The notes beneath the pieces were generated by a model that was given only the letters and a program-made list of their open reading frames with translations, was not told the origin of the DNA and made no database searches. This document shows positions 15,421-25,821 of a stretch of DNA of 64,000 bases, one piece after another. Each line of letters begins with the position of its first letter. The first letter of the stretch is position 1. The translations under genes and the position numbers were made by a program. This DNA comes from Marinomonas sp. MED121 (GTDB lineage: Bacteria > Pseudomonadota > Gammaproteobacteria > Pseudomonadales > Marinomonadaceae), in contig NZ_CH672429.1 of assembly GCF_000153025.1 (NCBI RefSeq), positions 251,822 through 315,821 on the forward strand. Reading direction: 5' to 3'.

Positions 15421-16323
15421 ATGCAAAATTTGCTGACGTTAGATGCGTTACGTGTACTTGATGCAATAGATAGAAAGCAAAGTTTTGCCGCAGCTGCCGA
15501 TGAGCTCTACCGGGTTCCCTCTGCGATTTCCTATACCATTAATAAACTAGAGGAAGACTTAGGCGTCGCCTTATTTGATCGTTCAAAACGCAAGGCTGAG
15601 TTTACCCAAGTAGGTCAGCTCATCTTGCAACAAGGCCGTGCGATTTTAAAAGCCAGTGATGAGTTAACTCATATGGCAAAACAAGCAGCGAGTGGCTGGG
15701 AGCTGGAACTTAGAATATGCATGGACAGCATTCTGCATTATCAAGCTATCTATGACCTGATTAACCTATTTCAACAAAGCTATCCTTGGATAGATATTCG
15801 CCTCACCCAAGAAAACTTTGGCGGTACATGGGACGCTTTAAGCGCAGGTGAAACAGACCTTATCATTGGCGCTTCAGACGAGCCTTACTCCAATGATTTT
15901 GATACTCACCCATTAGGCTTAGCCGAGTTTATTTTTGCTATCGCGAAGGATCACCCATTAAGCCGAGAGCCTGAACCCATTAGCCCTGACAAGATCAAGC
16001 AATATCCTTCCATTGTTGCCATGGATAGCTCAAGATACTTACCTCCAAGATCAGCAGGCTTATTAGACGGTCAAGCACGTATCACAGTACCTGATTTGCA
16101 AAAGAAAATTGACGCTCAACGCTATGGTTTAGGTGTTGGCTACTTGCCTTTGCATCGGATTCAAGATTATTTACAGAATGGCGAACTCATTAGTCCAAAA
16201 TTAGCAAAAGCCGACACACGTCAGCACGAACTTTGCATAGCTTGGCGTAAAGATAATCAAGGTAAAGCACTCGCTTGGTTTGTTAAGAGGCTAAAACAGA
16301 TGCCGGCAGGCCGTTTTTTCTAA
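15421..16323 (+). CDS. LysR-family regulator divergent from the DoxX/pirin cluster
   Basis: 300 residues. The winged HTH covers residues 1-65: LLTLDALRVLDAIDRKQSFA, then AAADELYRVPSAISYTINKL and LGVALFDRSKRKAEFTQVG. The remainder is a LysR substrate domain with ETDLIIGASDEP and KIDAQRYGLGVGYLP. LysR proteins usually regulate the divergent operon. Here that is doxX-pirin-nitroreductase-yqjG, and the palindrome at 15391 lies between. The effector is unknown; an aromatic or quinone compound is an inference from the targets. Confidence 0.9.
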   Translation: MQNLLTLDALRVLDAIDRKQSFAAAADELYRVPSAISYTINKLEEDLGVALFDRSKRKAEFTQVGQLILQQGRAILKASDELTHMAKQAASGWELELRICMDSILHYQAIYDLINLFQQSYPWIDIRLTQENFGGTWDALSAGETDLIIGASDEPYSNDFDTHPLGLAEFIFAIAKDHPLSREPEPISPDKIKQYPSIVAMDSSRYLPPRSAGLLDGQARITVPDLQKKIDAQRYGLGVGYLPLHRIQDYLQNGELISPKLAKADTRQHELCIAWRKDNQGKALAWFVKRLKQMPAGRFF

Positions 16324-16400
16324 TGACTTGTTATTGCCTAGCCCTAACCTTTACCTTGCTCACAGCTTAAAGCAACTTCAATTTAAATGGATGAAAACAG

Positions 16401-17534
16401 ATGAAAATACTAATTGCCCCAGACTCATTTAAAGAATCCCTAAGTGCTAAACAAGTTGCTAATGCAATTGAGCAAGGCTTTAGAATGCACTTTGTTGATG
16501 CAGAGTACCAACAAATCCCTATTGCTGATGGCGGAGAAGGCACACTCGATGCACTCATAAGCAGCAATCAGGGCGAAATGAAAACTAGCCTAGTAGAAGG
16601 CCCTTTAGGAGAATTAACAAAGGCGAACTGGGGGGTAATTAATCAAGGCCAGGTGGCAATCGTTGAGATTGCAGAGGCTTCTGGCTTAGCGCTCATTTCA
16701 CCAGAAAAGCGACAAGTTTTAGCCGCATCTAGCTATGGGACAGGACAAATCATCAAACAAGCGTTAGATTTTGGGGTAAAACAAATCATCCTCTGCCTTG
16801 GCGGTAGCGCAACCAATGACGCTGGGGCAGGCATTGCACAAGCGCTGGGCATTCAATTACTAGATAAAAATAACATCGAGCTAGCAAAAGGCGGCACGGC
16901 ACTCTCTCGACTCGCCAAGATAAATACGGATAACTTACACCCAAGAGCGAACCAGGTTGAATGGCTTCTTGCTTGTGATGTGGACAATCCATTATGTGGC
17001 CCTAGGGGTGCTAGCGCCGTTTTTGGACCTCAAAAAGGCGCCTCTTCAGAAGACGTAAAAATATTGGATATGGCTCTGGGTCATTTTGCTAAACAAGTGG
17101 CAGGCCAGACACAAAAAGATCACTCCACGACAAAAGGTTATGGTGCTGCTGGCGGTGCAGCACTGGGGCTCTCATTGTTTACAGCCCCAAAACTTGAAGC
17201 TGGCATAGATATCGTTTTGAAAACGGCTAACTTTAAACAACACCTTAAAGGCACTGATCTTGTCATCACAGGTGAAGGCCAGATGGATTATCAAACCCTT
17301 CACGGAAAAGCGCCCTATGGTGTCGCTAAAGCGGCCAAAGAAAAAGGCATCAAAGTCATCGGGATATCTGGCTCTTTGGGTGCAGATACAAGCGGTTTAG
17401 AAGAGTATTTCGATGCTATTTTTGACTCAACCCGAGCATCTATGCCATTGGAGCAAGTATTAGTTGAGGCAGAGAAAAACCTGGTTAATCTTGCTGCTAA
17501 TATCGCTGCGACATTAAAGTTGAGCCTAGATTAG
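16401..17534 (+). CDS. Glycerate kinase (GarK/GlxK type)
   Basis: 377 residues of glycerate kinase family 1. Signature blocks are the N-terminal IAPDSFKESLSAKQVANAIE, then PIADGGEGTLDAL, LGGSATNDAGAGIAQALG, the central YGAAGGAALGLSLF, and DLVITGEGQMDYQTLHGKAP. The enzyme phosphorylates glycerate with ATP (to 2-phosphoglycerate in this family) at the end of the glyoxylate/glucarate routes. No glyoxylate carboligase or tartronate semialdehyde reductase gene is close, so pathway context is missing. The ribosome site is weak. It follows the LysR gene by 77 bp on the same strand. Confidence 0.93.
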   Translation: MKILIAPDSFKESLSAKQVANAIEQGFRMHFVDAEYQQIPIADGGEGTLDALISSNQGEMKTSLVEGPLGELTKANWGVINQGQVAIVEIAEASGLALISPEKRQVLAASSYGTGQIIKQALDFGVKQIILCLGGSATNDAGAGIAQALGIQLLDKNNIELAKGGTALSRLAKINTDNLHPRANQVEWLLACDVDNPLCGPRGASAVFGPQKGASSEDVKILDMALGHFAKQVAGQTQKDHSTTKGYGAAGGAALGLSLFTAPKLEAGIDIVLKTANFKQHLKGTDLVITGEGQMDYQTLHGKAPYGVAKAAKEKGIKVIGISGSLGADTSGLEEYFDAIFDSTRASMPLEQVLVEAEKNLVNLAANIAATLKLSLD

Positions 17535-17547
17535 CAACAGCTTGGTG

Positions 17548-18306
17548 CTATAGACCACCCATTAGATCGATGTTAGTGCCTGTTGCGAAGGAGGCTTTAT
17601 CAGATGCTAGCCAATAGATTGCTTCGGCAATTTCAATAGGCTCGCCTCCCCTTTGCATGGGAATCTTGTCTTTTAGACGATCTACTCTTCCAGGCTCGCC
17701 ACCATCGGCATGCATATCCGTATAAATAAGACCGGGCCGCACCCCATTCACCCTAATACCTTGAGTTGCAACTTCAAGAGACAAACCTTTTGTCATGGCA
17801 TCCATAGCAGCTTTTGAGGCAGCATAGTCGACATATTCGTTAGGCGAGCCGGTTTTTGCCGCACCTGAGGATACATTAATGATACAGCCACCTTTGCCAT
17901 CATATTTATATGCCATGCGTTTCACTGCTTCTCTGGCACATAAAAAAGCGCTGGTCACATTATTAATTAAGATGCTATTAATACGCTCCGCTGTCATATC
18001 TTCAAGACGCATTTGCTGCTTTAAAATGCCCGCATTGTTCACTAAGACAGAGACTGGACCTAGCTCTTGATCAACTAACTCAAACAGACGCACTACGTCC
18101 TCCTCTAGAGAGACATCCGCTTGAACCACGATGCATTTCGCACCTTGCGAGCGAAGCCTTTGGGCTAATTCATTTGCAGGAGCGGCTTGGGATTTATAAT
18201 TTAAACAGATGGCATAACCATGATCCGCAAATAATTGCGCTGTGGTTGCCCCTATACCACGACCAGACCCTGTAATTACGACGACTTTTGAAATTTGCAC
18301 AATCAT
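17548..18306 (-). CDS. Short-chain dehydrogenase/reductase (YgfF-like)
   Basis: About 252 residues of the classical SDR family. The cofactor motif TGSGRGIG occurs at about residue 12, with NNAG, the catalytic Ser in INVSSGAA, YxxxK as YAASK, and PGLIYTDMH after it. A basic/polar residue following strand 2 (NYKSQ) is compatible with NADP(H). The substrate is unknown; such proteins are often annotated as glucose-1-dehydrogenase-like or YgfF. I use the ATG at 18306, six residues before the first strand. A GTG at 18321 is possible; neither has a strong ribosome site. It converges with the glycerate kinase gene, with a 13-bp gap. Confidence 0.87.
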   Translation of the reverse strand: MIVQISKVVVITGSGRGIGATTAQLFADHGYAICLNYKSQAAPANELAQRLRSQGAKCIVVQADVSLEEDVVRLFELVDQELGPVSVLVNNAGILKQQMRLEDMTAERINSILINNVTSAFLCAREAVKRMAYKYDGKGGCIINVSSGAAKTGSPNEYVDYAASKAAMDAMTKGLSLEVATQGIRVNGVRPGLIYTDMHADGGEPGRVDRLKDKIPMQRGGEPIEIAEAIYWLASDKASFATGTNIDLMGGL

Positions 18307-18490
18307 CTTGTAAATCAACACCTTATAAAAAAACTAATAACTCAAGTCAGCCTGACTCTCGATGAGAATATATGATTATTTTATTTAAAGAGAAAAAAAA
18401 CGCTAGCTAAATAAATAAGATTTAATAAATAGGATTAACAAGGAAATAGATTTAAAAACATATTTGTATTTAAACAAGAGGGGTAATTTA

Positions 18491-18792
18491 AAGAGCCGGC
18501 GAATAAGTCCTCCCGCCTCAGCGTGTGGATAAAAGCAACTAGATTTATGGCGAGGGGCGCAACTTAATAGTTATTCTATTGATAAGGTCCTCAACCTAAA
18601 GATAGGGCTTTTAGACCACGCCCTTCGGGTCTTTAAATAATACCTACTCGGCATTTCAGAAAAAATATCACTCTACGTTGCCCCTTCTTGAAAGGTACCT
18701 ACAATGACTTTCTATTAATAAACGCAAAGTGACGCCTTGTTTGACACTTTTTCTTTAAAGACTGAGAAGAGGTGACTTATTCGCAGGTTCCT
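18491..18792 (+). mobile_element. Short non-autonomous TA-flanked element (copy 2)
   Basis: 302 bp in the same orientation as copy 1 and flanked by TA at 18489-18490 and 18793-18794. The right end is intact (reverse complement GGAACCTGCGAATAAGTC). The left end is mutated (GAGCCGGCGAATAAGTC). It shares the CGCCTCAGCGTGTGGATAAA block, TAGTTATTCTATTGATAAGG, TTTTAGACCACGCCCTTCGG and the AGACTGAGAAGAGGTGACTT end. It carries about 37 bp more in the middle than copy 1. It ends 14 bp before the hcp terminator. Confidence 0.85.
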
Positions 18793-18805
18793 TAATCGAT
18801 AAACA

Positions 18806-18831
18806 TAAAAAAGACCTGATAAAATCAGGCC
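18806..18831 (-). terminator. Intrinsic terminator of hcp
   Basis: On the minus strand GGCCTGAT (rc of 18824-18831) pairs with ATCAGGTC (rc of 18813-18820) around a 3-nt loop, followed by six T. It is 35 bp past the hcp stop. Confidence 0.85.
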
Positions 18832-18865
18832 TTTTTCAATGAAGTATCGAGTTACACTAAGATAC

Positions 18866-19393
18866 TTAAAGTGCAGCTTTAGAAGCCAAAGTTGCAGTAG
18901 GTACATCATACTTGATGGTGTCACCTTTTTGGATTTTACCTGCATCATCTTCGTAGTAGTAAACTAGACTCATTGTTGCATAAGCAAGAGAGAAAGACTC
19001 GCTTGGTAGAGAACCGTCACCACAACCTAAGTTGTAACTAGCGACACGAGATTTCTCAATAGTAATCACTAGGTAAGGATCAGCACCGTTACCTTCACGA
19101 GACGGCTTAGTAATCATGATTTCACAAGTTTTACCTTCAGCGCCTGGAGAGAACAAGAAAGTCGTTAGTAAAGGACTTGCACCGTCTGATCCGCGTGACA
19201 CACTTAGTTCACCTAAACCCACCATACCTTGGTCAGCATTATTTGCGTTACCGACATCAACTGTTACACCACGAACCGCACCCCAAGAAAGAGAGTCGAT
19301 TGCGAAGAAGCCTTTTTTACCACCTACTTCACCAATTGTTGCTGCACCGTTGATTGCATCTACACCATCAATACGCATATATATAGTAGCCAT
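18866..19393 (-). CDS. hcp: Hcp-family type VI secretion tube/effector protein (orphan)
   Basis: 175 residues of the Hcp beta-barrel family. It has the N-terminal MATIYMRIDGVDAI, SLSWGAVRGV, then GELSVSRGSDGASPLLTTFL, CEIMITKPSREG, and the late ESFSLAYATMSLVYYYEDDA. Hcp hexamers stack into the T6SS tube and are secreted, often carrying small effectors. No other T6SS gene (vgrG, tssBC, clpV, PAAR, immunity) is present in the window, so it must work with a cluster elsewhere. An AGGAA site precedes the ATG. It lies between two copies of a short mobile element and next to a long A/T-rich spacer, as expected for an accessory T6SS island. Confidence 0.85.
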   Translation of the reverse strand: MATIYMRIDGVDAINGAATIGEVGGKKGFFAIDSLSWGAVRGVTVDVGNANNADQGMVGLGELSVSRGSDGASPLLTTFLFSPGAEGKTCEIMITKPSREGNGADPYLVITIEKSRVASYNLGCGDGSLPSESFSLAYATMSLVYYYEDDAGKIQKGDTIKYDVPTATLASKAAL

Positions 19394-20001
19394 AATTTAA
19401 TTCCTCATTATTCAATTAAATATCAATAAATTTTAAAAACCTAAAAGTCAATTCCAAGAAAAATCAAATTCTATTTTTTAATAAACTTCTTATTAAAATT
19501 AAATCATTTAAATAAGAAGTAATTATTTCAAACCTACCCAAGAGGTTTTTAAAATTAACTCGTCTTGTTGGTAAAAATATTACGACGCATGCCAAGCATA
19601 GTAAATAATATTAATTTAACATCCATGACTTCTTCATATTCTGCTAATACTCGATTACACAAAGTAGCATCCCAAAACACGAAGAAAACCATAAGCCATT
19701 GATATTAAATAATTTAATAAAATAAAAACCAAAATCGTCACCTGCATTTTTTATCCACATTCGGCCTAAAAAAACACATAAAAGTGTAGGAAACTGCTTA
19801 TTTAAATTGAACCTAAGCAAAGATAATAAAATTTAAAACAAAATTCAGAAAATACTCATAAAAATACTAGACATTTAATATTGATAAAGCCAAAGCACCT
19901 GTATATGGACAAGACAAACGTTTTAAATCATCAACTGCAACATTGATCTCAAGTCTCATTTTCAATTTTGAACTAAATAACTAAGGAGATCTAAGGCGCT
20001 A
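19394..20001. other. Long A/T-rich non-coding region upstream of hcp
   Basis: About 600 bp of very A/T-rich sequence without a credible coding frame. It must include the hcp promoter. The low GC compared with the adjacent suc genes is consistent with horizontally acquired DNA or a silenced (H-NS-type) region, but I see no further structure. Confidence 0.5.
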
Positions 20002-20302
20002 GTTAACCGACGAATAGGCACTCCCGCCTCCGCGTGTGAATACAACTACTAGATTTATGGCGAAAGACGCAACTTAATTGCTGCGCTTGATAAGGGCCTC
20101 AACTTAAAGATGGGCTATTAGACCACGCCCTACGAGGCTTGCAGAACAAGTTGCAAATAAAGAGACACACAGTGCTGCCTCTTCTCAAAAGGTAGCAACA
20201 CTAATTTTCTATTAGTCACATGCAAAGCGACGCCTTGTTTGGCACTTTTCCCATAACGATAAAAAGGCTAGATTGAGAAGAGGTGACTTAATCGCAGCTC
20301 CT
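20002..20302 (+). mobile_element. Short non-autonomous TA-flanked element (copy 3, diverged)
   Basis: About 301 bp, same orientation as copies 1 and 2, with TA at 20000-20001 and 20303-20304. It retains CTCCCGCCTC, GCGTGTGAATA, TAGATTTATGGCGA, TTAGACCACGCCCTACG and the GAGAAGAGGTGACTTAATCG end. It carries many substitutions, so it is the oldest-looking copy. The terminal inverted repeats are degraded. The 200 bp between it and the sucD terminator hold nothing recognisable. Confidence 0.8.
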
Positions 20303-20503
20303 TAGAAGCGCTCTAAGCATTTGATGCCAATAAATAATGGACTAATGTAATCAATACCTGAAAAGCACTCACACAAGCTAACCACGCCCTCAACCATATA
20401 TTTCTTACTCTGATCTCCTCTACCTCTTCTAACATCTTCTAATCTCTAACTAAACAAGAACGACAGCGTCATTCTCAACAACAGCTAACATCATTTATTA
20501 AAA

Positions 20504-20534
20504 GCAAAAAAAATCCCCGCTAGAGCGGGGATTT
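20504..20534 (-). terminator. Intrinsic terminator of the suc operon
   Basis: On the minus strand AATCCCCGC (rc of 20525-20533) pairs with GCGGGGATT (rc of 20512-20520) around TCTA, followed by a T-run. It is 28 bp past the sucD stop. Confidence 0.93.
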
Positions 20535-20561
20535 TGTTGTAACGCTTAAAGATTTCTTAGC

Positions 20562-21434
20562 TTACCAGCCAGTCAATTCTTTTAGAGCATCACCGATGTC
20601 AGCTAGAGAACGTACAGTTTTAACACCTGCGTCTTCTAGTGCTGCGAATTTCTCATCAGCAGTACCTTTACCACCAGAGATGATAGCGCCGGCATGACCC
20701 ATACGCTTACCAGCTGGCGCAGTAACACCTGCAATGTAAGAAACAACAGGCTTAGTGACATTAGCTTTAATGTAAGCAGCCGCTTCTTCTTCTGCAGTAC
20801 CACCGATTTCACCAATCATTACGATCGCTTCAGTTTTAGGGTCGTTTTGGAACAACTCTAGAACGTCGATGAAGTTAGTACCTGGGATTGGGTCACCACC
20901 AATACCGACACAAGTAGACTGACCAAAACCAGCATCAGTCGTTTGCTTAACGGCTTCATAAGTCAAAGTACCAGAACGAGATACGATACCTACTTTACCT
21001 GGCAAGTGAATGTGACCAGGCATGATGCCGATCTTACATTCGCCTGGTGTGATAACACCTGGGCAGTTAGGTCCGATTAGGCGTACACCTAGCTCGTCAC
21101 AAGCAACTTTACAGTCAAGCATGTCTAGTGTTGGGATACCTTCAGTGATACAAACTATTAGTTTGATGCCACTGTTAGCTGCTTCAAGGATAGAATCTTT
21201 ACAGAAAGGCGCTGGTACATAGATAACAGATGCTTCAGCACCAGTTTCTTCTACTGCTTCACGTACAGTGTTAAAAACAGGTAGGCCTAGGTGAGTTTGA
21301 CCACCTTTACCAGGTGTTACACCACCAACCATTTTTGTACCGTAAGCAATTGCTTGCTCAGAGTGAAAAGTACCTTGACCGCCAGTAAAACCTTGGCAAA
21401 TTACTTTAGTATCTTTGTTAATTAGAACAGACAT
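20562..21434 (-). CDS. sucD: Succinyl-CoA synthetase, alpha subunit
   Basis: 290 residues, the normal length for SucD. It has the CoA-binding Rossmann domain ([36 protein letters not shown]), [20 protein letters not shown], and the active-site histidine in [18 protein letters not shown]. SucD forms the alpha2beta2 (or alpha-beta) enzyme with SucC that converts succinyl-CoA to succinate with nucleotide triphosphate formation. Its ATG overlaps the sucC stop codon by one base, so translation is coupled. It is the last gene of the leftward TCA operon, before a strong terminator. Confidence 0.98.
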   Translation of the reverse strand: MSVLINKDTKVICQGFTGGQGTFHSEQAIAYGTKMVGGVTPGKGGQTHLGLPVFNTVREAVEETGAEASVIYVPAPFCKDSILEAANSGIKLIVCITEGIPTLDMLDCKVACDELGVRLIGPNCPGVITPGECKIGIMPGHIHLPGKVGIVSRSGTLTYEAVKQTTDAGFGQSTCVGIGGDPIPGTNFIDVLELFQNDPKTEAIVMIGEIGGTAEEEAAAYIKANVTKPVVSYIAGVTAPAGKRMGHAGAIISGGKGTADEKFAALEDAGVKTVRSLADIGDALKELTGW

Positions 21435-22600
21435 TATTTGCCCTCCGCAGCTTTAACAACTTGAACAGCCGCGTCTTTTAGACTTGAAGCCGCAATAATA
21501 TCAAGATCAGATTTCGCTAGCACTTCACGGCCTAGCTCAGCATTTGTACCTTCAAGACGTACAACAACAGGCACCTGAACACCAACTTCTTTAACAGCAC
21601 CGATAATACCTTCAGCAATCATATCGCAACGTACGATACCACCGAAGATGTTAACCAATACAGCTTTTACATTGTCATCAGAAAGGATGATTTTGAATGC
21701 TTCAGATACACGCTCTTTAGTCGCGCCGCCACCAACGTCTAGGAAGTTAGCTGGCTTGCCACCGTGAAGGTTTACGATGTCCATAGTACCCATCGCTAGG
21801 CCTGCACCGTTAACCATGCAACCAACGTTACCGTCTAGTGCTACATAGTTAAGTTCGAAAGAGGCTGCATGTGCTTCACGTGCATCTTCTTGAGATGGAT
21901 CGTGGAACTCTTGCATTTTCTTTTGACGGTAAACAGCATTGCTATCAATGTTGATTTTTCCGTCTAGGCAGTGAATGTTGCCTTCTTCAGTGATTACCAA
22001 TGGGTTGATTTCTAGCAGTGCGAAATCAAAGTCATGGAACATCTGAGACAAACCTAGGAAAACTTTAGTGAATTGCTTGATTTGAGTTGGGTTTAGGCCC
22101 AATTTAAATGCAAGTTCACGCGCTTGGTAAGGTTGAGCGCCAACTAGAGGATCGATAATTGCTTTGTGAATCAACTCAGGCGTTTCTTCAGCAACAGTCT
22201 CGATATCCACACCACCTTCAGTAGATGCCATGAACACAACGCGGCGAGTAGCACGGTCAACAACTGCACCTAGGTACAATTCGTTAGCAATATCTGTGCA
22301 AGACTCAACTAGGATTTTAGAAACTGGCTGACCATTTTCATCTGTTTGGTAAGTCACTAAGTTTTTACCAATCCACTGGTTAGTGAATTCAGCAATTTCT
22401 TCGTGAGTCTTAACAAGCTTAACACCGCCTGCTTTACCACGTCCGCCTGCATGTACTTGAGCTTTTACAACCCACATGTCGCCGCCGATTTTCTTAGCTG
22501 CTTCTACCGCCTCTTCTGGCGTGTCACATGCATACCCTGTAGATACTGGCAGGCCGTATTCAGCAAAAAGCTGCTTTGCCTGATATTCGTGTAGGTTCAT
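21434..22600 (-). CDS. sucC: Succinyl-CoA synthetase, beta subunit
   Basis: 388 residues, the canonical SucC length. It has an ATP-grasp fold with [20 protein letters not shown], then [41 protein letters not shown], and the C-terminal CoA-ligase domain with [17 protein letters not shown] and [16 protein letters not shown]. It binds nucleotide and succinate and partners SucD. The stop overlaps the sucD start. It follows lpdA by about 110 bp in the same operon. Confidence 0.98.
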   Translation of the reverse strand: MNLHEYQAKQLFAEYGLPVSTGYACDTPEEAVEAAKKIGGDMWVVKAQVHAGGRGKAGGVKLVKTHEEIAEFTNQWIGKNLVTYQTDENGQPVSKILVESCTDIANELYLGAVVDRATRRVVFMASTEGGVDIETVAEETPELIHKAIIDPLVGAQPYQARELAFKLGLNPTQIKQFTKVFLGLSQMFHDFDFALLEINPLVITEEGNIHCLDGKINIDSNAVYRQKKMQEFHDPSQEDAREAHAASFELNYVALDGNVGCMVNGAGLAMGTMDIVNLHGGKPANFLDVGGGATKERVSEAFKIILSDDNVKAVLVNIFGGIVRCDMIAEGIIGAVKEVGVQVPVVVRLEGTNAELGREVLAKSDLDIIAASSLKDAAVQVVKAAEGK

Positions 22601-22713
22601 TTGTTTTTCCGCTCATCTTGTAATGATTGATATAAGCTCTGCCAAATTGACAGAAATTGTCAGCTCCTGTGCTCATCAATCACAGGGCTGACAAATCGAA
22701 TTTATTTAAGCGA

Positions 22714-24201
<1,488 letters not shown>

Positions 24202-24273
24202 TTATAGAAGAGTCGTGCCTCATGTTGTAATTTACCCGACCCAGGATAAGGGCCGAGCTTATAATTTGCTCAG

Positions 24274-25788
24274 TTACACTTCAAGCAACAAACGTGCTGG
24301 ATCTTCCAACAAATCTTTTACTTTTACAAGGAATTGAACCGCTTCCTTACCATCAATCATACGGTGATCGTATGACAATGCTAAGTACATCATAGGCTGG
24401 ATAACAACCTGACCATTGACAGCCATAGGACGCTCTTGGATCTTATGCATACCCAAGATAGCTGTTTGTGGTGGATTCAAAATTGGTGTCGACATTAGAG
24501 AGCCGAAAGTACCACCATTGGTAATAGTGAAAGTACCACCTTGCATGTCGTCAAGACCTAGTTTGCCATCACGACCACGTACAGCAAAATCCATGATACC
24601 ACTTTCGATATCAGCAAGACCCATAGAGTCTGTATTACGCAGTACAGGAACCATAAGGCCACGGTTAGTAGATACGGCTACACCAATATCTTGGTAACCA
24701 TGGTAAACCATGTCATTACCATCGATGGATGCGTTAACTGCTGGGAAGGCTTTAAGCGCTTCAGTCACAGCTTTAACAAAGAAAGACATAAAGCCTAACT
24801 TAGTACCGTTATGGGTTTTAAGGAATAGATCCTTATACTTCTTACGAAGCTCCATTACTGGACCCATATTCACTTCGTTATAAGTCGTTAGCATGGCAGC
24901 TGTTTGCTGTGCTTCAACCAAACGCTTTGCAATAGTTGCACGAAGGCGAGTCATAGGAACACGCTTCTCAACACGACCATCAGTATTCGCTAGCGGCGCA
25001 GCAGGAGCAGGTGTCGCTGGCGCTACAACAGGAGCCGCGGCTGGCGCAACGGGTGTTTGAGCAGGCGCTTGTTTTTGAGCGGCTTCAACATCTTCTTTAG
25101 TGATACGACCACCTTTACCTGTACCCTTAACTTGAGCAACAGTTAGGCCGGCTTCAGCCAAGGCTTTACGTGCAGCTGGACCTGCAACCGCGTCATCATC
25201 ACCTTCAACAGCAACAGGCGCTGTCGCAGCAGGAGCCGCAGCACCGCCAGTTGCACCCACAAGGAAAGTCGCTAATGCTTGAGCACTTAATACGGTATCG
25301 CCTTCGCCAGCTAATACATTACCAATCACACCAGCTGCTGGTGCAACAACTTCAAGTACAACTTTATCTGTTTCAATGTCAACAATGTGCTCATCACGTT
25401 CACATAGTTCACCTGGTTGTTTGTGCCAAGCTGCAACAGTACCGTCAGCAACAGACTCGGGGAAAACAGGCGCCTTAATTTCAACACTTTCAGTTGACTC
25501 AGAAGCAGCTGCTGGTGCAGCAGCAGGCGCTTCTGGCGCAGCAGCGGCATCACCAGCGACGAATGTTGCTAGCACTTCAGCGCTAAGTACAACATCACCT
25601 TCAGCTTTATGAATTGCTTGAAGGACACCATCAGCAGGCGCTACAACTTCAAGAACTACTTTATCTGTTTCGATATCAACAATGTGCTCATCACGAGAAC
25701 ATGCTTCACCTGGCTGTTTGTGCCAAGTTGCAACCGTACCGTCGGCTACGGACTCTGGAAATGTAGGTGCTTTTATTTCGATACTCAT
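24274..25788 (-). CDS. sucB: Dihydrolipoyl succinyltransferase (E2o) with two lipoyl domains
   Basis: 504 residues, about 100 longer than E. coli SucB. Two lipoyl domains occur in tandem, at residues 1-78 and about 102-180. Each carries the lipoylation motif [11 protein letters not shown], and 59 of 77 aligned residues are identical by eye. Ala/Pro-rich linkers separate them. A peripheral-subunit-binding domain follows ([20 protein letters not shown], then [11 protein letters not shown]). The catalytic acyltransferase domain has the active-site [13 protein letters not shown]. The duplication implies two swinging lipoyl arms per chain, a layout more usual for pyruvate dehydrogenase E2 (AceF). 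Confidence 0.96.
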   Translation of the reverse strand: MSIEIKAPTFPESVADGTVATWHKQPGEACSRDEHIVDIETDKVVLEVVAPADGVLQAIHKAEGDVVLSAEVLATFVAGDAAAAPEAPAAAPAAASESTESVEIKAPVFPESVADGTVAAWHKQPGELCERDEHIVDIETDKVVLEVVAPAAGVIGNVLAGEGDTVLSAQALATFLVGATGGAAAPAATAPVAVEGDDDAVAGPAARKALAEAGLTVAQVKGTGKGGRITKEDVEAAQKQAPAQTPVAPAAAPVVAPATPAPAAPLANTDGRVEKRVPMTRLRATIAKRLVEAQQTAAMLTTYNEVNMGPVMELRKKYKDLFLKTHNGTKLGFMSFFVKAVTEALKAFPAVNASIDGNDMVYHGYQDIGVAVSTNRGLMVPVLRNTDSMGLADIESGIMDFAVRGRDGKLGLDDMQGGTFTITNGGTFGSLMSTPILNPPQTAILGMHKIQERPMAVNGQVVIQPMMYLALSYDHRMIDGKEAVQFLVKVKDLLEDPARLLLEV

Positions 25789-25821
25789 TTTAAACCCTTA
25801 ATTTCTTTGACTGACGTTGTA

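Noticed and set aside
18866..20304. hcp plus flanking elements as a composite transposon
   Set aside because: No transposase is present and the two elements differ strongly in age, so a single composite insertion is not supported.
25170..25553. Long open frames on both strands opposite or overlapping sucB
   Set aside because: They are Gln/Ser/Leu-rich readings of the Ala/Pro-rich linker repeats in other frames; the sucB frame is unambiguous.
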